Notes: generated by a model not told the origin, from the letters alone. 64,000 nt of DNA from Leptoclinus maculatus (GCA_032191485.1 JAVDOI010000005.1:2440001-2504000), one strand, 5' to 3'. Numbered from the stretch's first letter, positions 23,997 to 34,313 are shown. Made by a program: numbers and translations.

Positions 23997-24514
23997 ATGG
24001 GTCCGAAAAGAATTAAACTGGACAAGGAAGTCTACTTTTGTTGCATCTGTCTGGATCTACTGAAGGATCCGGTGACTATTCCCTGTGGACACAGCTACTG
24101 CATGAACTGTATTACAACACACTGGGATAAGAAGAAACCCCACAGCTGCCCTCAGTGCAGGCAGACCTTCAGGCCGAGGCCTGTCCTGGTGAAAAGCACC
24201 ATGTTAGCAGATTTAGTTGAGGAACTGAAGAAGACTGGACTCCAAGCTGCTCCTGCTGATCACTGCTATGCTGGACCTGAAGATGTGGCCTGTGATGTCT
24301 GCACTGGGAGGAAACGGAAAGCCTTCAAGTCCTGTCTCGTCTGTCTGGTCTCTTACTGTGAGAAACATCTTCGGCCTCATTTTAAAAACACTGCCTTTGA
24401 GAAACACAAGCTGGTGGACCCCTCCAACAAGCTCCAGGAGAACATCTGCGCTCGTCATGGTGAGGTGATGAAGATGTTCTGTCGTACTGATCAGCAGCGT
24501 ATCTGTCATCTCTG
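23997..24514 (+). pseudogene. finTRIM-like gene, N-terminal half (RING and B-boxes), disrupted
   Basis: Encodes the start of a TRIM E3 ubiquitin ligase, the teleost-expanded group implicated in antiviral innate immunity. A complete C3HC4 RING is visible: C15, C18, C30, H32, C35, C38, C51, C54. A B-box 1-like zinc motif starts near C99 and B-box 2 near C151 (ICARHG, later CRTDQQRICHLC). At residue 173 the gene is cut by the retrotransposon at 24515; the other half resumes at 33161 in the same frame when the insert and the duplicated TCTG are discounted. The undisturbed gene would code about 556 residues in one exon, a normal finTRIM length, and the host halves show no other lesion. As it stands the reading frame runs on into the LTR and stops at 24845. 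Confidence 0.88.
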
Positions 24515-26023
24515 TGTAGCAGAAGGGAGCTTTGATCGCTCGCTGGGCCTCGGTGTCCCTTTAATTACCAGGCCACCACTGGCCAATCACGGTGGGCGGG
24601 CATCACATAAATGCGACGGGGATTCCCTTAGATCCTCCCTGACGTCAAACGCGTGTCCCGCTTCCGGTCTGCCTGACTTCAGCCGCTGCCGCAGGTATGC
24701 AACAACGCTGAAGCATTGTCTTTGTCGGTCGTGCTCTTTTGGTGTTATATTGGCTTTTTGTAATTTTATAGAGACTATCTCTTGGGCTCCCCTCCTCCTG
24801 CACAGGAGACTCACCTGCGGATCTGTGTCGGTGAGTTTCGATTAGGTCCTGATTTTGTTGTAGTATAGTTTCTGTTAGTAACCGTGTCTCACTCATATAG
24901 CCGCTGGTAGCAGCGCTACATGCCCTCCTCCCCCCTTCGGGAGCAGAAGAATATTGCCTGATCGGTAGGTGATTTAATCTCGTTAGTTTATATACTTTGG
25001 GGTTAATTATTATTATTTTATTAATCTGATTTTATCCTCTATCACAGGGGACTTTTTGCTGAGTTCGAGCGGAACGTTGCCACAAAGTGGCTACAGTTAA
25101 CTGGCTCATATTGAGGGAACGCTGCTGTTTTGTCTACCGGGATTTGTCTACAGGTGTTTGCCTACATGGCTTCTGACTAAACTGCTTTGCCCTGCCGGGT
25201 TTGATATACCCTGCTGCGCTGTGTCGCCTACAGGGTCTGACGCTGCTCTCATCAGCACTGCGCCCTGGCTTCGGGCTGCTGACGTCAGCCTCACCTTCGT
25301 TTTAATATAGGAAAAACTATTTTTAGCTTGAGCCACTTTTATTGTGCATTTTGACAGGGGATGTTAAGGCCCACTCTGGCATCTCATTTCTTTACCTCAG
25401 TTAGCTGATCATCCCCCTGGCTGATCAGCTGACCAGAGTTATTTTGGTTTTGTCTTTTCTTATTTTTTCCTTTTGTTTGATTTTCTTCTCTGAGAACCAG
25501 AGCCTTGTGTAATTGTGTTCCTTGTCCCTGTAGGAGCTGCTGAGCCAAGGTGGTGGGGTTGGTGCCTTCGGGTGGGGGTGTCTCCCTTCGTGTGCCGTGT
25601 GGTTTGGTGTGCCCCTGGTTCCGAGCCCTCACGTGTGGTTGTGTGTGAGTGTTGTGTACACGTGTGATCGGGGTGCCTCCTCTTTCGGGATCCTCACCCG
25701 TACTGGTCCACCTCGCCACTGGTAAGCCGCAGCCCTACGCCTCTTTTAATAAAAGAAATACAGGCTCTTTTATTAATATTTTGTACTGACCATAATCTGT
25801 GAACCATCGGTGTGTAAAAATAAAGAGTAATTGTTTTGTATTGGAACCACGTCTCTGCCTAATCTGTATAATGAACCTGAGTGTCCTGAGTGTCCTGAGT
25901 TAGTGAGACTGTAGGCGAAACTTAATCTTTAGGTGAAATTCCTAAGGTGGCGTTGTTGTGCTCTGACGATTGGTTGATAGCCAAGTAAACTTTAAACTAT
26001 ATCATCACCTTCCTCTCGCCACA
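24515..26023 (+). repeat. 5' LTR, 1509 bp
   Basis: Bounded by TG...CA. It contains several candidate polyadenylation signals (AATAAA within CTTTTAATAAAAGAAA near 25748 and AAAATAAAGAG near 25818) and an AT-rich TTTATATACTTTGGGG possible TATA region near 24985. ORFs of 60-110 codons inside (for example 25384-25719, minus) recur identically in the 3' LTR and are not genes. Confidence 0.95.
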
Positions 26024-26043
26024 TTTGGCGTTGTTGGCAGGGT
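26024..26043 (+). promoter_or_regulatory. Probable primer-binding site
   Basis: Immediately after the LTR the sequence TTTGGCGTTGTTGGCAGGGT begins. The TGG following two T residues is the usual complement of a tRNA CCA end. The tRNA species was not identified. Confidence 0.6.
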
Positions 26044-26301
26044 GTACTCTTTGAAAGCAGAGACGTGTGTTCCATTCTTCTTTTCTTTGTTTTGTTGAGT
26101 AAATGTTATTTGGTGTATTGTGTACTTCATTTATTTAATTTTCTTTCTTGGTAAAGGCAAAACAGCAGCTGGTTCTTTGGGTTTCTTGTGAGTCTGTGGC
26201 AGGTTCTGGTAAGGTATTTGGCTAACCTATTTTTGTTTTTTTCTTTACTTTCGTGCTAATCCAACCCAGTAGAGTCCTCCTTCATTGATCCATTTGTAGT
26301 A

Positions 26302-27357
26302 ATGGCAGAAGATCTGCAAGAGTTGAGGGACTTAATTGCCCAGTTGACAGCAGATAATGAGAGGCTACGCCAGGAACAGGCTTCCACCCTCCCTGGCTCT
26401 AGTGCTATGCCTTCTACTTCTGTGCCACCTACTGCTTCTATCACTACCAGTACCCCTGTTGCAGAGAGGCTAGTGTTCATGCCCCGAGACAGAAAATGCC
26501 CTGTGTTTAGGGGACGGTCAGGTATAGGGTTGAATGAGTGGATTGAAGAGGTGAACGCATGTATGAGGGCACGTAGGTTATCTACCTCCGATCAGGCATT
26601 CTTTTTGTTTGATCACTTGGAAGGAGAGGCACGTGATGAAATAAAATTTCGCTCTAGTGCAGAACGAGGGGATCCAGATAAAATAATTGCTGCGTTACAG
26701 GAGTTGTACGGGTGTTCCGAGTCATACGTAGCCTTACAGGAGGCCTTCTTTTCCAGAAGACAACAAGAAGGGGAGACCTTACAAGAGTTCTCCCTCGCTT
26801 TGATGAGCCGTATGGAGGCTGTAAAACAGCGCGCACCTAGCGCAATGCTAAATGCGGAAGTGTTGTTGCGAGACCAATTTGTGGAGCACGTTCTAGATGG
26901 TGCACTCCGTCGTGGCTTAAAACAGGTTGTACGAGGGAAGCCAACCGCAACCTTGCTTGACGTCAGGGGGGAGGCAATTAGGTGGGAACAGGAAGGTTTG
27001 CCAGGTGGCATGAGAGGCCGAAGTCACTCTGTTCCCTCTGTCCTGGGTATACAGTACGGTGTTCATGGTGGTTCCCCGGGGATGGTTAACTCGCCCCAAT
27101 TGTCTGAGATGAGTGACATGTTGAAACAGCAGCAACAACAGTTAAATCAACTTACTCAAAGCATTGCTCTTCTACAGAACTCCCAACAGCGCAATCGTGC
27201 ACCTCGTCAGGGCCCCATAATATGCAGGCGCTGTCAACAGCCTGGTCACTTTGCCAGAGAGTGCAACGGGTTGCGCGTCCCTCCCCACCCTCAGTCCTTA
27301 CAGGCTCCTCTACAGTCTGGTAGGCAGTCCCAGTCAGCTCAGGCTTCGGAAAACTAG
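26302..27357 (+). CDS. gag: Gypsy Gag polyprotein
   Basis: 351 residues forming the capsid/nucleocapsid precursor of the element. The N-terminus is a predicted coiled coil (LQELRDLIAQLTADNERLRQ), followed by a Ser/Thr/Pro linker. A capsid-like helical region runs from about residue 65 to 235, with a retrotransposon-gag pattern (LNEWIEEVNACM, FFLFDHLEGEARDEI, EAFFSRRQQEGETLQEFSLA). A Gln-rich segment follows near 275-300. A single CCHC zinc knuckle (CRRCQQPGHFAREC) lies near residue 311, for RNA packaging. The start at 26302 follows a 278-bp untranslated leader. Gag overlaps the upstream open part of the pol frame by about 34 nt in the -1 frame, which suggests ribosomal frameshifting. Confidence 0.93.
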   Translation: MAEDLQELRDLIAQLTADNERLRQEQASTLPGSSAMPSTSVPPTASITTSTPVAERLVFMPRDRKCPVFRGRSGIGLNEWIEEVNACMRARRLSTSDQAFFLFDHLEGEARDEIKFRSSAERGDPDKIIAALQELYGCSESYVALQEAFFSRRQQEGETLQEFSLALMSRMEAVKQRAPSAMLNAEVLLRDQFVEHVLDGALRRGLKQVVRGKPTATLLDVRGEAIRWEQEGLPGGMRGRSHSVPSVLGIQYGVHGGSPGMVNSPQLSEMSDMLKQQQQQLNQLTQSIALLQNSQQRNRAPRQGPIICRRCQQPGHFARECNGLRVPPHPQSLQAPLQSGRQSQSAQASEN

Positions 27358-27443
27358 TACCCACCGGACTGGAGAGCCATAGTTCGGTTGGGCCTTCTAC
27401 TGGCTCCGGGTTTGTTTTAAGTGGTGCGGCGGACGCCGCCAAG

Positions 27444-30400
27444 TTGATGTCCTCGTGTCCACATGTGGATGTGGACATGGGTGGGATTAAGGTGCCTTGC
27501 TTGGTGGATACAGGATCCATGGTGTCTACTGTCACAGAGAGCTTCTTCCTCCAGCACTTCGAGCCGTGGGGTCAAGAACGACTCCAATCTTGTCACTGGC
27601 TGGAGCTTAGAGCTGCTAATGGGTTGCCCATTCCTTACATTGGTTACCTGGAACTGGACGTGGAGCTTTGTGGCAAGTCGATGCTACGCTGTGGGGTGTT
27701 AGTCGTAAAGGACCCCCCTGGTGATTTGTCCCGTCCAGTCCCTGGTGTGTTGGGGATGAATGTGATCCGCAGGTGCTACAGAGAGCTCTTTGGGCAGCAT
27801 GGCCAGGCTTTGTTTGATTTTCCCCCAGTATCTGGGGCACCAGAGTCTCTCGTGCAGGCGCTGCAAAAGTGCCATCATGCCAGTGTGCAGGCCCCGTTGG
27901 GTACTGCGGGAAAAGTAAAGATCCGGGGTAAGAAGGCTTGTCGTATCCCAGGTGGCATGATGCAAGTAGTGGCGGCTACGTGTGCTGAGCAGTACTCGGG
28001 TGCCACGGTGTTGTTCGAACCCCCTGAAACTGGCTTACCTGCTGGGCTGCTTGCGTCACCTGCCTTGGTTCGTGTGATACGAGGCACAGCCTACATACCG
28101 ATTGTTAATGTAGGCTCCACTGAGGTGTTGCTTTATCCCCGCACCATTGTAGGCACCTTGGATACTGTCAATGTTGTCAGTCTGCCCACAGGAGTCACAG
28201 AGCGGCCATCTAGTGTAGCCACCGTGGCATCCCAGTCCGTTCTTCCAACGGTGGATGACCAGCTGGATGCCATCGACCTGTCTTCATTGTCTGCTGAAGA
28301 GAAGGATCAGGTGAGGTCCCTTCTTGGGAAGTACACCTCAGTATTTTCGGCTTATGAGGGGGATTTGGGTTGTACCAACTTGATAGCCCATGACATTCCA
28401 CTCTTGGATGACGTCCCTGTAAGACAGCGCTACAGGCGTATTCCTCCATCAGAGTACGAGGTAGTAAAAGAGCATATCAATCAGCTACTGGAAACGCAGG
28501 TAATCAGGGAGAGTAGCAGTCCCTATGCTTCCCCCATCGTTCTGGTAAAGAAGAAGGATGGTAGTCTGCGCTTGTGCGTTGACTACCGCCAACTTAACAG
28601 CAAGACCAGAAAGGATGCTTTTCCTTTACCTCGAATCGAGGAATCCCTGGATTCACTGACGGGTGCTCGCTGGTTTTCCACCATGGATCTGGCCAGTGGG
28701 TACAACCAGGTCCCAATGGCTGAGAAAGACAGACCCAAGACAGCATTTTGCACCCCATTTGGTTTGTTTGAGTGGAACCGCATGCCCTTTGGGCTCTGCA
28801 ACGCCCCCAGCACCTTCCAGAGGTTAATGCAGCGTCTATTCGGGGACCAACAGTGCCAGTCACTACTTCTCTACCTTGACGACATTGTGGTCTTCTCTTC
28901 CTCAGTAGAACAACATCTGGAGAGACTGGAGGTGGTGCTGGGTCGGCTTCAGCAGGAGGGTCTTAAGGCGAAACTCTCCAAATGTGCCTTTTTCCAGCAG
29001 GAAGTGCATTACTTGGGTCATGTCATCTCGGACAAGGGTGTCTCCACCGATCCGAGCAAGATCGAGGTGGTGGCTAACTGGCAGCCGCCCTCTACGGTAT
29101 CCGAGCTGCGGTCTTTTCTGGGGTTTGCCAGTTATTATCGTCGCTTCGTAGAGGGCTTTGCCAAGCTGGCATCCCCTCTCCATAAGCTGGTGGCAGAGCT
29201 AGGAGGCACCAAGGCCAGAAGGAGGGCAGGGCCAGACATTCTTGGGAAGTGGACAGAGGAGTGCCAGTGTAGCTTTGGCGCGTTAAAAGCCAAACTCACC
29301 ACTGCACCTGTCCTGGCCTATGCTGATTTCTCCTTGCCTTTCATCCTTGAGGTGGATGCGAGCTTTGGCGGGCTAGGGGCGGTGCTCTCACAGGAGCACG
29401 GAGGTAAGGTTAGGCCGATAGCATATGCCAGTCGTGGTCTGAGACCCACTGAGCGCAATATGCAGAACTACAGCTCGATGAAACTCGAGTTCTTGGCGCT
29501 TAAGTGGGCCATGACCGAGAAATTCAGGGAGTATTTGTTGGGCCACAAGTGCCTTGTTTACACCGACAACAATCCATTGAGCCACTTATCGTCGGCAAAA
29601 CTTGGGGCGACCGAACAACGGTGGGCGGCCCAACTTGCATCCTTTGACTTTGAGTTAAAGTACAGGTCAGGGAGAAGCAATCAGAACGCTGACGCCCTCT
29701 CCCGGCAGCATCCACCAGGTGAGCCGGACATGGAAGCCATGGTCCCTGGCACCTTGCTCCCGGAACCGTTACAGCGAGCATTGCAGTTGGGGAAGGTCGA
29801 GGCAACCCAAGCTGCTGTCACAGTCTTGCCTAATCGCACACTGTCTGACCTTTGTTCTCTCCAGCAGGCTGACCCAGTTATCCAGGAGGTCCTGTTGTTC
29901 TGGAGACAGAACCAGCGTCCTAACCATGAGGAGCGGAAACATTTATCTCAGCCCGTATTGGTGCTGCTCCGACAATGGGACCGCCTGGTTGAGCAGAACG
30001 GGGTCCTTTGTCGCCAGATTTTCCGCCCTGATGGTGCAGCGGCAACATTCCAACTGCTGCTGCCGGCTGTCTTAAAGAACGAGGTCCTAACGGGGGTTCA
30101 TCAGGAGCACGGCCATCAAGGCGTGGAGAGAACGTTGGAGCTCTTGCGAGCTCGTTGTTACTGGCCAGGTATGTCCTCTGAGGTGGCAGACTGGTGTCAG
30201 GCCTGTGAAAGATGCCAAGTGGCCAAAGACACCCAGCCAGCTACTCGTAGCTACTTGGGGCATTTATTGGCTTCACGGCCTAATGAGATTTTAGCCATTG
30301 ACTATACGTTGTTGGAACCTGCCCATAATGGATTGGAAAATGTTCTGGTGATGACAGACGTTTTCAGTAAATACACACTGGCTATTCCCACTCGGGATCA

Positions 30401-31583
30401 ACGTGCCTCTACAGTGGCACAGGCTTTGGTCACGGAGTGGTTTTTCAAGTTTGGTGTTCCAGCCCGAATACACTCAGACCAGGGCCGCAACTTTGAAAGT
30501 GCTTTGATCCAGCAGCTGTGTGGCCTTTACGGCATTGAAAAGTCTCGCACCACCGCCTACCATCCAGCTGGTAATGGGCAATGCGAACGGTTCAATAGAA
30601 CTCTCCACAACTTGCTGCGCACTCTACCCGTCTCTCGAAAGAGAGATTGGAATTCTTGCCTGCCGCAGGTACTGTACTGCTATAACACCACTCCCCATCA
30701 GGCAACTGGTGAATCACCATTTTTCCTCATGTTTGGTCAGGAACCCAGGCTGCCGGTCGATTTCCTACTGGGCAGAGTTCAGGATCCGGTGGAGGGAAAT
30801 GTCCATGAGTGGATCAAGGAGCACCAGACTCGGCTCCAGGTAGCCTTTGAAGGGGCTAGGGAGAGGTTGAGGTTGGCGGCAGACCGTCGAAAGAGAAACT
30901 ATGATCAGCATGTTCGAATTGCGCCTTTGAAGAACGGTCAGTTGGTATTGTTGAGGGATTTTAGTGTGAGGGGACGTCATAAAATCCAGGATCTGTGGTG
31001 TCCCGTGGTGCATAGAGTCCTGAAGGCACCTAAGGATGGTGGCCCAGTTTACACCATTGCGCCTGTGGACGACCACAGTAAAACCAAGCAAGTCCATCGT
31101 AACCGGCTAAAAGCCCTGGTTGGAGCAGACCCCCCAGGTCGTGGCTCCACCAGTGGCCCATGTTCCATGGACATGCCACTCTCTGAGGACGAGTCCTCAT
31201 CCGATGGTGAGTGGTTGATGCTGCAGCAGCAGGAATGTCCTCAAGCAACACCTATCGCGACATCTGCCAGACCGACTGCAGTGACACAAACCACTGTGGG
31301 GCTGCTACCCCCACCATTTGACCCGGCCTTTGCTGTGCCAGACCCCATAGTGATTCCCACTATTACGAGGACAGAACAACCATCTGCCTCCTGGGCTGGC
31401 CCACCACCCAGTCACCATGAATGTAATGATGAGGCAGCACGTCGGACCACACGGTCAACTGCTGGTCAGCATTCTAATGTGCACCATCTTCCCAGATCAG
31501 TAGAGAGAATTGCAGACAGGCCTGCAAATCCCCCTGGTCCGGTGTCCAATGCAATGTTTGCTGTGTTCAGGCCTTGGAGTTAG
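27444..31583 (+). CDS. pol: Gypsy Pol polyprotein (PR-RT-RH-IN)
   Basis: 1379 residues from the first ATG; the frame is open from 27324, so the natural product probably starts by -1 frameshift from gag. The aspartic protease has D22-T-G-S. RT shows LCVDYRQLN, the FSTMDLASGYNQV block, MPFGLCNAPSTFQ, and YLDD at 477-480. RNase H starts with EVDAS (D638) and includes YTDNNPL and NADALSR. Integrase has an HHCC zinc finger (histidines 886-891, cysteines 918-924) and a DD35E core with D953, D1012 and E1048. A basic C-terminal tail with a GPY/F-like region (LVLLRDFSVRGRHKIQDLW) and a Pro/Ser-rich end follow. No stop, frameshift or catalytic loss was seen, so it is apparently functional. Confidence 0.95.
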   Translation: MMSSCPHVDVDMGGIKVPCLVDTGSMVSTVTESFFLQHFEPWGQERLQSCHWLELRAANGLPIPYIGYLELDVELCGKSMLRCGVLVVKDPPGDLSRPVPGVLGMNVIRRCYRELFGQHGQALFDFPPVSGAPESLVQALQKCHHASVQAPLGTAGKVKIRGKKACRIPGGMMQVVAATCAEQYSGATVLFEPPETGLPAGLLASPALVRVIRGTAYIPIVNVGSTEVLLYPRTIVGTLDTVNVVSLPTGVTERPSSVATVASQSVLPTVDDQLDAIDLSSLSAEEKDQVRSLLGKYTSVFSAYEGDLGCTNLIAHDIPLLDDVPVRQRYRRIPPSEYEVVKEHINQLLETQVIRESSSPYASPIVLVKKKDGSLRLCVDYRQLNSKTRKDAFPLPRIEESLDSLTGARWFSTMDLASGYNQVPMAEKDRPKTAFCTPFGLFEWNRMPFGLCNAPSTFQRLMQRLFGDQQCQSLLLYLDDIVVFSSSVEQHLERLEVVLGRLQQEGLKAKLSKCAFFQQEVHYLGHVISDKGVSTDPSKIEVVANWQPPSTVSELRSFLGFASYYRRFVEGFAKLASPLHKLVAELGGTKARRRAGPDILGKWTEECQCSFGALKAKLTTAPVLAYADFSLPFILEVDASFGGLGAVLSQEHGGKVRPIAYASRGLRPTERNMQNYSSMKLEFLALKWAMTEKFREYLLGHKCLVYTDNNPLSHLSSAKLGATEQRWAAQLASFDFELKYRSGRSNQNADALSRQHPPGEPDMEAMVPGTLLPEPLQRALQLGKVEATQAAVTVLPNRTLSDLCSLQQADPVIQEVLLFWRQNQRPNHEERKHLSQPVLVLLRQWDRLVEQNGVLCRQIFRPDGAAATFQLLLPAVLKNEVLTGVHQEHGHQGVERTLELLRARCYWPGMSSEVADWCQACERCQVAKDTQPATRSYLGHLLASRPNEILAIDYTLLEPAHNGLENVLVMTDVFSKYTLAIPTRDQRASTVAQALVTEWFFKFGVPARIHSDQGRNFESALIQQLCGLYGIEKSRTTAYHPAGNGQCERFNRTLHNLLRTLPVSRKRDWNSCLPQVLYCYNTTPHQATGESPFFLMFGQEPRLPVDFLLGRVQDPVEGNVHEWIKEHQTRLQVAFEGARERLRLAADRRKRNYDQHVRIAPLKNGQLVLLRDFSVRGRHKIQDLWCPVVHRVLKAPKDGGPVYTIAPVDDHSKTKQVHRNRLKALVGADPPGRGSTSGPCSMDMPLSEDESSSDGEWLMLQQQECPQATPIATSARPTAVTQTTVGLLPPPFDPAFAVPDPIVIPTITRTEQPSASWAGPPPSHHECNDEAARRTTRSTAGQHSNVHHLPRSVERIADRPANPPGPVSNAMFAVFRPWS

Positions 31584-31629
31584 TTCAAACAATTTTAGTC
31601 TTGTCTGTTCCATCGTCGGGGCGACGATG

Positions 31630-31647
31630 CAAAAAGACGGGGTAGAA
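31630..31647 (+). promoter_or_regulatory. Polypurine tract
   Basis: CAAAAAGACGGGGTAGAA directly precedes the 3' LTR, where plus-strand DNA synthesis is normally primed. It is purine-rich with two pyrimidine interruptions. Confidence 0.6.
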
Positions 31648-33156
31648 TGTAGCAGAAGGGAGCTTTGATCGCTCGCTGGGCCTCGGTGTCCCTTTAATTA
31701 CCAGGCCACCACTGGCCAATCACGGTGGGCGGGCATCACATAAATGCGACGGGGATTCCCTTAGATCCTCCCTGACGTCAAACGCGTGTCCCGCTTCCGG
31801 TCTGCCTGACTTCAGCCGCTGCCGCAGGTATGCAACAACGCTGAAGCATTGTCTTTGTCGGTCGTGCTCTTTTGGTGTTATATTGGCTTTTTGTAATTTT
31901 ATAGAGACTATCTCTTGGGCTCCCCTCCTCCTGCACAGGAGACTCACCTGCGGATCTGTGTCGGTGAGTTTCGATTAGGTCCTGATTTTGTTGTAGTATA
32001 GTTTCTGTTAGTAACCGTGTCTCACTCATATAGCCGCTGGTAGCAGCGCTACATGCCCTCCTCCCCCCTTCGGGAGCAGAAGAATATTGCCTGATCGGTA
32101 GGTGATTTAATCTCGTTAGTTTATATACTTTGGGGTTAATTATTATTATTTTATTAATCTGATTTTATCCTCTATCACAGGGGACTTTTTGCTGAGTTCG
32201 AGCGGAACGTTGCCACAAAGTGGCTACAGTTAACTGGCTCATATTGAGGGAACGCTGCTGTTTTGTCTACCGGGATTTGTCTACAGGTGTTTGCCTACAT
32301 GGCTTCTGACTAAACTGCTTTGCCCTGCCGGGTTTGATATACCCTGCTGCGCTGTGTCGCCTACAGGGTCTGACGCTGCTCTCATCAGCACTGCGCCCTG
32401 GCTTCGGGCTGCTGACGTCAGCCTCACCTTCGTTTTAATATAGGAAAAACTATTTTTAGCTTGAGCCACTTTTATTGTGCATTTTGACAGGGGATGTTAA
32501 GGCCCACTCTGGCATCTCATTTCTTTACCTCAGTTAGCTGATCATCCCCCTGGCTGATCAGCTGACCAGAGTTATTTTGGTTTTGTCTTTTCTTATTTTT
32601 TCCTTTTGTTTGATTTTCTTCTCTGAGAACCAGAGCCTTGTGTAATTGTGTTCCTTGTCCCTGTAGGAGCTGCTGAGCCAAGGTGGTGGGGTTGGTGCCT
32701 TCGGGTGGGGGTGTCTCCCTTCGTGTGCCGTGTGGTTTGGTGTGCCCCTGGTTCCGAGCCCTCACGTGTGGTTGTGTGTGAGTGTTGTGTACACGTGTGA
32801 TCGGGGTGCCTCCTCTTTCGGGATCCTCACCCGTACTGGTCCACCTCGCCACTGGTAAGCCGCAGCCCTACGCCTCTTTTAATAAAAGAAATACAGGCTC
32901 TTTTATTAATATTTTGTACTGACCATAATCTGTGAACCATCGGTGTGTAAAAATAAAGAGTAATTGTTTTGTATTGGAACCACGTCTCTGCCTAATCTGT
33001 ATAATGAACCTGAGTGTCCTGAGTGTCCTGAGTTAGTGAGACTGTAGGCGAAACTTAATCTTTAGGTGAAATTCCTAAGGTGGCGTTGTTGTGCTCTGAC
33101 GATTGGTTGATAGCCAAGTAAACTTTAAACTATATCATCACCTTCCTCTCGCCACA
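31648..33156 (+). repeat. 3' LTR, 1509 bp
   Basis: Same length and, as far as visual comparison shows, same sequence as the 5' LTR, including identical internal ORFs. The promoter it carries points into the C-terminal half of the TRIM gene, whose first internal ATG lies 8 bp beyond the LTR end. Confidence 0.95.
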
Positions 33157-33160
33157 TCTG

Positions 33161-34313
33161 CTTAATGGATCAACATAAAGGCCATAACACAGTCTCAGCT
33201 GCAGCAGAAATAACTGAGAGGCAGAAAGAGCTGGAGGTGAGTCGACTAAACATTCAGCAGAGAATCCAGGAGAGAAAGAAAGATGTGAAGCTGCTTCAAC
33301 AGGAGGAGAAGAAAATCAATCTCTCTGCTGATAAAGCAGTGGAGGACAATAAGAAGATCTTCACTGAGCTGATCCGTCTTATGGAGAGAAGAAGCTCCGA
33401 TGTGAAGCAGCAGGTCAGATCACAGCAGAGAACTGAAGTGAGTCGAGTCAAAGAGCTTCAGAAGAAGCTGGAGCAGGAGATCTCTGAGCTGAAGAGGAAC
33501 GACGCTGAGCTGAAGAAGCTCTCACACACAGAGGATCACAACCAGTTTCTACACAACTACCCCTCACTGTCACCACTCAGAGAATCTACAGACTCATCTA
33601 GCATCAAGATCCGTCCTCTGAGCTACTTTGAGGACGTGACAGCGGATGTGTCAGAAGTCAGAGATAAACTACAGGACGTTCTGAGAGAGAAATGGACAAA
33701 CGTCTCACTGATGGTGACTGAAGTGGATGTTTTACTGCCACAACCAGAGCCCAAGACCAGAGACGGATTCTTAAAATATTCACGTCAAATCACACTGGAT
33801 CCAAACACAGCATACACACAGGTGTTATTATCTGATGGGAACAGAAAAGCAACATTTATGAGTCAACAACAGTCTTATTCTAGTCACCCAGACAGATTCA
33901 CTCAGTATTGTCAGGTCCTGAGTAGAGAGAGTCTGACTGGACGTTGTTACTGGGAGGTGAAGTGCAGAGGAGGAGGAAGAGGAGTTGATGTAGCAGTCGC
34001 ATACAAAGATATCAGCAGAAAAGGGGACTATGTTAAATGTGGATTTGGACTAAATAACAAATCTTGGGCATTATTATGTGACAAAAACAGTTGTACATTT
34101 TTTTACAATGGTGTCCAAACTCCCGTCTCTGGTCCTCTGTCCTCCAGAGTAGGAGTGTACCTGGATCACAGTGCAGGTATTCTGTCTTTCTACAGCGTCT
34201 CTGGAACCATGACTCTCCTCCACAGAGTCCAGACCACATTCACTCAGCCTCTCTATGCTGGACTCTTGCCTTTGAAGTGTGGAGCCACTGCCGAGTTGTG
34301 TAAACTGAAGTAG
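33161..34313 (+). pseudogene. finTRIM-like gene, C-terminal half (coiled coil and B30.2/SPRY)
   Basis: Continuation of the gene begun at 23997. It carries the last histidines of B-box 2 (MDQHKGH), then a long charged coiled coil (about residues 190-300 of the ancestral protein: ITERQKELEVSRLNIQQRIQ and following). A PRY/SPRY domain runs from about residue 375 (YSRQITLDPNTAY) through GRCYWEVKC, VGVYLDHSAGILSFYSV and TTFTQPLYAGL to the stop. SPRY is the ligand-recognition domain of TRIM proteins. An ATG at 33165 opens a 382-codon ORF, so this half could be expressed alone if the upstream LTR drives transcription. No internal lesion was seen, and the high identity of the LTRs implies recent disruption. 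The haplotype without the insert would be a normal gene. Confidence 0.88.

Larger units (their letters stand above)
24515..33156 (+). mobile_element. Full-length Ty3/gypsy LTR retrotransposon (8642 bp)
   Basis: Two 1509-bp LTRs, both starting TGTAGCAG and ending CGCCACA, bracket a leader, gag and pol. Flanking TCTG (24511-24514 and 33157-33160) is the 4-bp target duplication. Domain order in pol is protease, reverse transcriptase, RNase H, integrase, which is the Ty3/gypsy order. No envelope gene is present: only 64 bp separate the pol stop from the 3' LTR. All catalytic motifs I checked are intact and the LTRs look identical, so the insertion appears young and potentially mobile. It lies in the same orientation as the TRIM gene it disrupts. 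Confidence 0.95.

Noticed and set aside
25384..25719. 111-codon ORF on minus strand
   Set aside because: Lies inside the LTR and recurs identically in the other LTR (32517-32852). No domain.
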